The notes under the pieces: model-generated
The model's database searches: none
The model's input: only the letters and a program-made list of their open reading frames with translations
Told to the model about the DNA's origin: nothing
Shown here: piece after piece, positions 12,279 to 16,059 of the stretch
How positions within the stretch are numbered: the first letter of the stretch is position 1
Layout: the number at the start of each line of letters is the position of its first letter
Translations under genes and position numbers: made by a program
DNA from: JBCBJZ01 sp038522635
GTDB taxonomy: Bacteria; Pseudomonadota; Alphaproteobacteria; Rhizobiales; Hyphomicrobiaceae
Length of the DNA: 16,059 nucleotides
Assembly (NCBI GenBank): GCA_038522635.1
Contig: JBCBJZ010000083.1
Location: 1 to 16,059 of the forward strand
Reading direction: 5' to 3'

Positions 12279-15206
12279 ATGTCCTCAGATCTTCAGTCCC
12301 CTTCGCATGAGTCCCTTTCACCGCTTTCGCACGCCATCTGGGATGCGAAATATCGGCTCAAGCACGCCGACGGTGCGCCCATCGACATGACGCTGGCGGA
12401 CACCTGGCGACGGGTTGCTGACGCCGCAGCGTCGGTGGAGGCGCCGGAAGCGCGCAGCGCGTGGTCGCAAACGTTCTACGACGCCATGAACGGCTTCGGC
12501 TTTTTGCCGGGCGGACGCATCCTGGCGGGCGCCGGCACCGGCCGTGAGGTGACGTTGTTCAACTGCTTTGTCATGGGGCGCATTGATGATGACCTCGGCG
12601 CGATTTTCGATGAGGTCAAGGCAGCGGCCACCACGATGCAGCAGGGTGGCGGGATCGGTCATGATTTCTCCACCCTGAGGCCGCGGGGCGCGCTCGTGGC
12701 GAGCATCGGCGCGGATGCGTCCGGCCCGGTGAGTTTCATGGATGTGTGGGACGCCATGTGCCGCACGATCATGTCGGCGGGCGCGCGACGCGGGGCGATG
12801 ATGGGGACGATGCGCTGCGATCACCCGGACATCGAGGCGTTCGTCGACGCCAAGCGCGATCCTCAAAAGCTGCGAAATTTCAACCTTTCGGTGCTGGTGA
12901 GCGATGCATTCATGGCGGCGGTCCGCAAGGATGACGCATGGCCGTTGGTGTTTGCTGGCAAGACCTACCGGACGGTGCGGGCCCGCGATCTTTGGCAACG
13001 CATCATGCGGGCGACGTATGACTACGCCGAGCCGGGCGTCATTTTCATCGATCGGATCAACGCGCAAAACAACCTCAGCTATTGCGAGACGATCAACGCC
13101 ACCAATCCATGTGGTGAACAGCCTTTGCCGCCCTATGGCGCGTGTCTGCTCGGTTCGATCAATCTGAGTGCGTTGGTGCGTGATCCGTTCACTGACCGCG
13201 CGCGCCTCGATGAGGGTCGGCTCAGCGCCTTGGTGCGTACGGCCGTGCGGTTTCTTGACAACATCATCGATGTGTCGGGCTATCCGCTGGTGCAACAGCG
13301 TGCCGAGGCCCTGGCGAAGCGGCGGCTCGGGCTTGGGGTCACGGGGCTCGCCGATGCGCTGATCATGGTGGGCGCACGCTACGACCACGAAGAAGGCAGG
13401 GCGACGGCGGCGCGCTGGTTGGGCGTCCTGCAGCATGAGGCCTACCGCGCTAGCGTCGCGCTGGCTGCTGAAAAGGGGGTGTTCCCGCTCTATGACCGCG
13501 ATGCGGTTCTGCAGGCCCCTGGCGTCCAACGCTTGCCACCCAGTGTGCGCGAAGCGATCGCTCGCGATGGTATGCGTAACGGTCTTGTCACGTCGATTGC
13601 GCCAACGGGAACGATCTCGCTGCTGGCGGGCAACGTCTCAAGCGGGATCGAGCCGGTGTTCGCCTGGCGATACGACCGCCGCTTGTTGCAACCCGAAGGC
13701 AGCCATCGAGAGGTTCGGGTGGAAGATGCGGCGTTGGCACGGTTGCGCGCTGCTTGTGGCGATGACGCGGCAGAGGGGCGTTTGCCCGATGCTTTCATCA
13801 GCGCGCAAGACCTTGCACCGCACGATCATATCGCCATGCAGGCAGCCCTTCAGCCGCATGTCGATAGCGCCATCTCGAAGACGATCAACTGCCCGGCGGA
13901 TCTTCCCTTCGACGCTTTCGAAGAGGTTTACCTGGCCGCCTACGATCAGGGGCTTAAGGGTTGTACGACGTTCAGACCTAACGCCGTCACCGGCAGTGTG
14001 CTTGCAACGGTTGCCGATGATGCTGACGGTGATAGCCGGACAACGGCGAGCGAAGCGACAACAGGTGCTGCGACGGAGGCGGCGACCGTACCGGCTGCAC
14101 GCGAGGCCGGCGTCACGCCGGGGGCGCTTCAGGTGATCGCTGATACCGGGCCCGTGGAGACGGGGACGGGACCGTGGTCGGCGGAGAAAGGCGAGACAGC
14201 GGAGGCCGCGTTTGGCGCCGCTACCAGCCCGGCCGCCGGTGAGTGGCCGCCTTCCGTCGCGACGCCGCCTGCCGACGCGAGCGCCGCCAGGCCTGCCGCA
14301 GGATCGGCATCGGCCAGGCCGGGAAGCGGCATGGGCGAAGCTGCCGTCATCTACATGGCCGAGCCGCTGGCCCGCGCCAACGTTCTGATCGGGCGCACCT
14401 ATAAGCTGCGCTGGCCCGGCAACGATCATGCGCTTTACATCACCATCAACGACATCGAGGAGGGCGACCGCGCACGCCCGTTCGAGATTTTCATCAACAC
14501 CAAGAACCTCGAGCACCATGCCTGGACGGTTGCGCTCACACGGATGATCAGTGCGGTCTTCCGGCGCGGCGGCGATGTGTCGTTCGTCGTGGAAGAACTG
14601 CGCGCGATCTACGATCCGCAAGGCGGCCATTTTGTCGGTGGGCGTTACGTGCCGAGCCTGATTGCGGCCATCGGTGACGTGATCGCCCAGCACATGCGCG
14701 CGATCGGCTTCCTGCGCGATGCCCCTGGCGAAGGTGTCGGCTCGGGAACCGGCGCGAGCGCCAACGCCGCAGACACCGCCGAAGCAAAGGCTGGCGCTAG
14801 GGCCCGCGACGGTCGAGCCGAAACGGCATCGAAGGCCTCGTCGGCGTCAGGCCGCCATCTGGCTGGGCCGCGCGTGCGCGAGGCGCCTGGTCGGCAGGGT
14901 AGCAGCAGCCGGCCGCGCGCTTCGATGACGCTTGCGCGCGCGGCCGGGTCTTCACGCGAACCGACGGCAGATCGCCACGCACCGGACCTTAGCGAGCCGG
15001 CGCTGCGAACGACCGCCGCAGGAGCCGGTGTCCCTGCTCCGGCGTCCGATGGCGCGGTTCGCACCGAAGCTTTCCCCGATGGGGTGGGGCCTCAGGTGCC
15101 AGCTTCCGGCACGCGCAAGTTTTGCCCGCGCTGCCAGCACCCCGGCTTGATCGCGCAGGAGGGTTGCCTGATGTGCCCGCAATGTGGCTACGCCCGCTGT
15201 GGGTAA
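12279..15206 (+). CDS. nrdJ: Adenosylcobalamin-dependent (class II) ribonucleotide reductase
   Basis: NrdJ makes deoxyribonucleotides from ribonucleotides with a thiyl radical generated by coenzyme B12, independent of oxygen. In the 975-residue product, Cys96 (LFNCFVMG) and Cys289 (YGACLLGSINL) are the redox pair, and NPCGE at 276-280 holds the thiyl-radical Cys278 with Asn276 and Glu280. PTGTISLLAG (442-451) binds phosphate, and KGCTTFRPNA (560-569) closes the barrel. A low-complexity Ala/Gly/Thr linker (about 571-688) leads to a TSCPD-type C-terminal domain (about 690-815). A second linker (about 816-946) precedes a cysteine ribbon (Cys949, 952, 963, 966, 969, 974) probably involved in re-reduction or metal binding. 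ATG 12279 has AAGAG at 12269-12273. GTG 12255 would add eight residues without a Shine-Dalgarno. A LexA-like box lies upstream. Confidence 0.95.
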   Translation: MSSDLQSPSHESLSPLSHAIWDAKYRLKHADGAPIDMTLADTWRRVADAAASVEAPEARSAWSQTFYDAMNGFGFLPGGRILAGAGTGREVTLFNCFVMGRIDDDLGAIFDEVKAAATTMQQGGGIGHDFSTLRPRGALVASIGADASGPVSFMDVWDAMCRTIMSAGARRGAMMGTMRCDHPDIEAFVDAKRDPQKLRNFNLSVLVSDAFMAAVRKDDAWPLVFAGKTYRTVRARDLWQRIMRATYDYAEPGVIFIDRINAQNNLSYCETINATNPCGEQPLPPYGACLLGSINLSALVRDPFTDRARLDEGRLSALVRTAVRFLDNIIDVSGYPLVQQRAEALAKRRLGLGVTGLADALIMVGARYDHEEGRATAARWLGVLQHEAYRASVALAAEKGVFPLYDRDAVLQAPGVQRLPPSVREAIARDGMRNGLVTSIAPTGTISLLAGNVSSGIEPVFAWRYDRRLLQPEGSHREVRVEDAALARLRAACGDDAAEGRLPDAFISAQDLAPHDHIAMQAALQPHVDSAISKTINCPADLPFDAFEEVYLAAYDQGLKGCTTFRPNAVTGSVLATVADDADGDSRTTASEATTGAATEAATVPAAREAGVTPGALQVIADTGPVETGTGPWSAEKGETAEAAFGAATSPAAGEWPPSVATPPADASAARPAAGSASARPGSGMGEAAVIYMAEPLARANVLIGRTYKLRWPGNDHALYITINDIEEGDRARPFEIFINTKNLEHHAWTVALTRMISAVFRRGGDVSFVVEELRAIYDPQGGHFVGGRYVPSLIAAIGDVIAQHMRAIGFLRDAPGEGVGSGTGASANAADTAEAKAGARARDGRAETASKASSASGRHLAGPRVREAPGRQGSSSRPRASMTLARAAGSSREPTADRHAPDLSEPALRTTAAGAGVPAPASDGAVRTEAFPDGVGPQVPASGTRKFCPRCQHPGLIAQEGCLMCPQCGYARCG

Positions 15207-15212
15207 GGGTAC

Positions 15213-15227
15213 GCGCCCGACGGGCGC
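15213..15227 (+). terminator. GC-rich hairpin after nrdJ
   Basis: GCGCCC (15213-15218) and GGGCGC (15222-15227) form a 6-bp all-GC stem around GAC, six bases after the nrdJ stop. No T-run follows on the + strand, so it may be an RNA-stabilising 3' hairpin or a weak terminator rather than a canonical one. Confidence 0.35.
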
Positions 15228-15354
15228 ACGATCACGACGCAAAAATTCACCGTGAGGGCCTCAATTTCGCTGAAAACTCACCCTATGTTTCAATGGAACC
15301 ACAAAGATCACGCGGCGTTGTAGCTTCATTGAAGATTGTATGGGGTAGTTGGTG

Positions 15355-15852
15355 ATGGGCGCACAGATCATCGCTTTCGAAGGTCGGCAAAAGCATCATG
15401 CAGCGCACGTCAGGGGCGCAGCCGGACCGGTTGCAGCAACGGAACCGTCGCTCACGCCGAGCGTAGCCGGCACGGCCAGCGCAGCGGCTCTGGCCACAGC
15501 GACGACGCCGGAGCGCTTTGAGTTTTGGCGCGGCGCATCCGGACGTGACTACGTTCACTCCGTCTACGATCTGTTCACCTGCCCCGACGTTCTGACCGCC
15601 AACTACGTGCTGGTGCGCCGCAACGCTGACGGCAGCCGCAGCGCCCTGCGGATCGGGCGAACAGAGCACACCAGTGGCTCTGTCAATCTGGCTACGATCC
15701 GCCATCGTGCAGCCCACCTCGGCGCGAACGAAGTCCACGTTCACTACCTTGCCTCACGCGATGCGGACCGCGACCTGATCGCCTTCGACCTGCGTGCTGC
15801 GCACTACGCAACGCTCGGCGCTGAACATCCCAGCCTCTCGCGCTCAGCCTAG
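15355..15852 (+). CDS. Conserved-looking protein of unknown function
   Basis: I cannot name a family with a function. From ATG 15355 the product is 165 residues (in-frame GTG 15352 and TTG 15349 are alternatives; TGGGGTAG just upstream may serve as ribosome binding site). Residues 15-52 are an Ala/Thr-rich low-complexity segment. The ordered part (about 53-152) contains RFEFWRGASGRDYVHSVYDL, ANYVLVRRNADGSRSALRIG, NLATIRHRAAHLGANEVHVH and a final DLIAFDLRAAHY. This reads like a compact soluble alpha/beta domain with many histidines; I have an impression of similar proteins in alphaproteobacteria. There is no signal peptide or membrane segment. It follows nrdJ by 148 bp on the same strand, with a hairpin between, so shared transcription is uncertain. 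Confidence 0.8.
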   Translation: MGAQIIAFEGRQKHHAAHVRGAAGPVAATEPSLTPSVAGTASAAALATATTPERFEFWRGASGRDYVHSVYDLFTCPDVLTANYVLVRRNADGSRSALRIGRTEHTSGSVNLATIRHRAAHLGANEVHVHYLASRDADRDLIAFDLRAAHYATLGAEHPSLSRSA

Positions 15853-15853
15853 G

Positions 15854-15899
15854 GTCGGTCCGCTCCAGCTTGAAGCGGACCCGACATCTAATCTTTTGT
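15854..15899 (+). terminator. Stem-loop with T-rich tail after the unknown gene (also repeat hairpin)
   Basis: GGTCCGCT (15857-15864) and AGCGGACC (15874-15881) form a perfect 8-bp GC-rich stem with a 9-base loop, extendable by GTCG/CGAC past a one-base bulge. The sequence TAATCTTTTGTTTTG follows a few bases later. It starts right after the TAG stop, so it can act as an intrinsic terminator. The T-run is offset from the stem, and the same sequence belongs to a dispersed repeat. Confidence 0.5.
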
Positions 15900-15948
15900 T
15901 TTGCCGTTCATCTTTCGCCTCAGGTGGTTCCACCTGAAGCGGATGAAC
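15857..15948. repeat. Paired-palindrome intergenic repeat, copy B
   Basis: Two strong palindromes are joined by an AT-rich spacer (about 15886-15905). The first is the GGTCCGCT/AGCGGACC stem, whose loop side includes CAGCTTGAAGCG (15866-15877), identical to copy A. The second is nested: GTTCATC (15906-15912) pairs with GATGAAC (15942-15948), and inside it TCAGGTGG (15920-15927) pairs with CCACCTGA (15930-15937). Read on the minus strand both hairpins contain a related TCCGCTTCA string. The layout resembles the REP/RIME-like elements of Hyphomicrobiales. Confidence 0.55.
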
Positions 15949-15954
15949 TCTAGG

Positions 15955-16059
15955 TCATCGACTCATAAAGCGCATCCAAATGCGTGCGGCGGCAAGTTTG
16001 ACGAGGGCGAGATAGTTGCCGTCGTGCTTGTCGTAGCGCGTCGCAACGGCGCGGAAGTG
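15955..16059 (-). mobile_element. 3' end of an IS5-family-type transposase gene, truncated by the window edge
   Basis: On the minus strand, from the right edge, 34 codons are open and end in TGA at 15957-15955. They read HFRAVATRYDKHDGNYLAL followed by VKLAAARIWMRF. The RYDK...NYLA...IW.RF pattern is the usual C-terminus of IS5-family DDE transposases (IS427/IS5-type second reading frame). The element's active-site region and most of its length lie beyond the window, so intactness cannot be judged. A CTAG at 15950-15953 lies just past the stop, next to the nested palindrome; IS5-group elements favour YTAR targets, but the terminal inverted repeat cannot be defined from one end. Confidence 0.8.

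Noticed and set aside
12318..13529. Long - strand open frame (403 codons) inside nrdJ
   Set aside because: It lies wholly antisense to catalytic NrdJ sequence with all key motifs intact; its own translation is His/Arg-rich and lacks domain features.
13638..14693. - strand open frame (351 codons) across the nrdJ linker
   Set aside because: GC-rich antisense shadow. The + frame continues unbroken into a conserved domain and a cysteine ribbon, so the linker belongs to NrdJ.
1..16059. CRISPR array, toxin-antitoxin pair, phage genes or defence island
   Set aside because: No regularly spaced repeats, no cas-like or toxin-like products and no integrase or phage structural genes were seen; apart from the transposase end the content is core metabolism.

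Overview
This is a GC-rich chromosomal window from an alphaproteobacterium, most likely of the order Hyphomicrobiales (Rhizobiales). Three things point there: the gene order proA-nadD-rsfS-rlmH; a probable methylsuccinyl-CoA dehydrogenase of the ethylmalonyl-CoA pathway; and a GAAC-N7-GAAC motif of the alphaproteobacterial LexA type. The genus cannot be read from the sequence.

Layout. Positions 1-2903 hold a housekeeping block on the + strand: the 3' part of proA (proline synthesis), nadD (NAD synthesis), rsfS (ribosome silencing factor) and rlmH (23S rRNA methyltransferase). rsfS and rlmH are almost contiguous. After a 332-bp gene-free stretch come a YggT-family membrane protein and folD (one-carbon metabolism), then a LysE/RhtB-type exporter with a TTG start and a small secreted YARHG-domain protein. 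From 5957 to 9090, also on +, lie a DUF1905/YdeI-type protein, a small membrane protein overlapping it by 4 bp, and a large flavin/FeS oxidoreductase resembling N-methylproline or dimethylglycine demethylases.

The strand then switches. A luciferase-like flavin monooxygenase and the probable mcd gene lie on the - strand, probably co-transcribed from mcd. mcd is divergent from nrdJ, a coenzyme B12-dependent class II ribonucleotide reductase with two long low-complexity linkers and a C-terminal cysteine ribbon. The 331 bp between mcd and nrdJ contain the GAAC-N7-GAAC motif beside a candidate nrdJ promoter, a 13-bp palindrome beside a candidate mcd promoter, and a perfect 7-bp-arm hairpin. A conserved-looking gene of unknown function follows nrdJ. 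The window closes with a palindromic repeat and the 3' end of an IS5-type transposase on the - strand.

Most of the window is ordinary core metabolism. I see no defence system, CRISPR array, phage or tRNA/rRNA gene. The most informative non-coding signals are the candidate SOS control of the B12-dependent reductase, the two diverged copies of a paired-hairpin intergenic repeat (near 5360-5420 and 15854-15948), and the tandem 10-bp repeat upstream of the DUF1905 gene.
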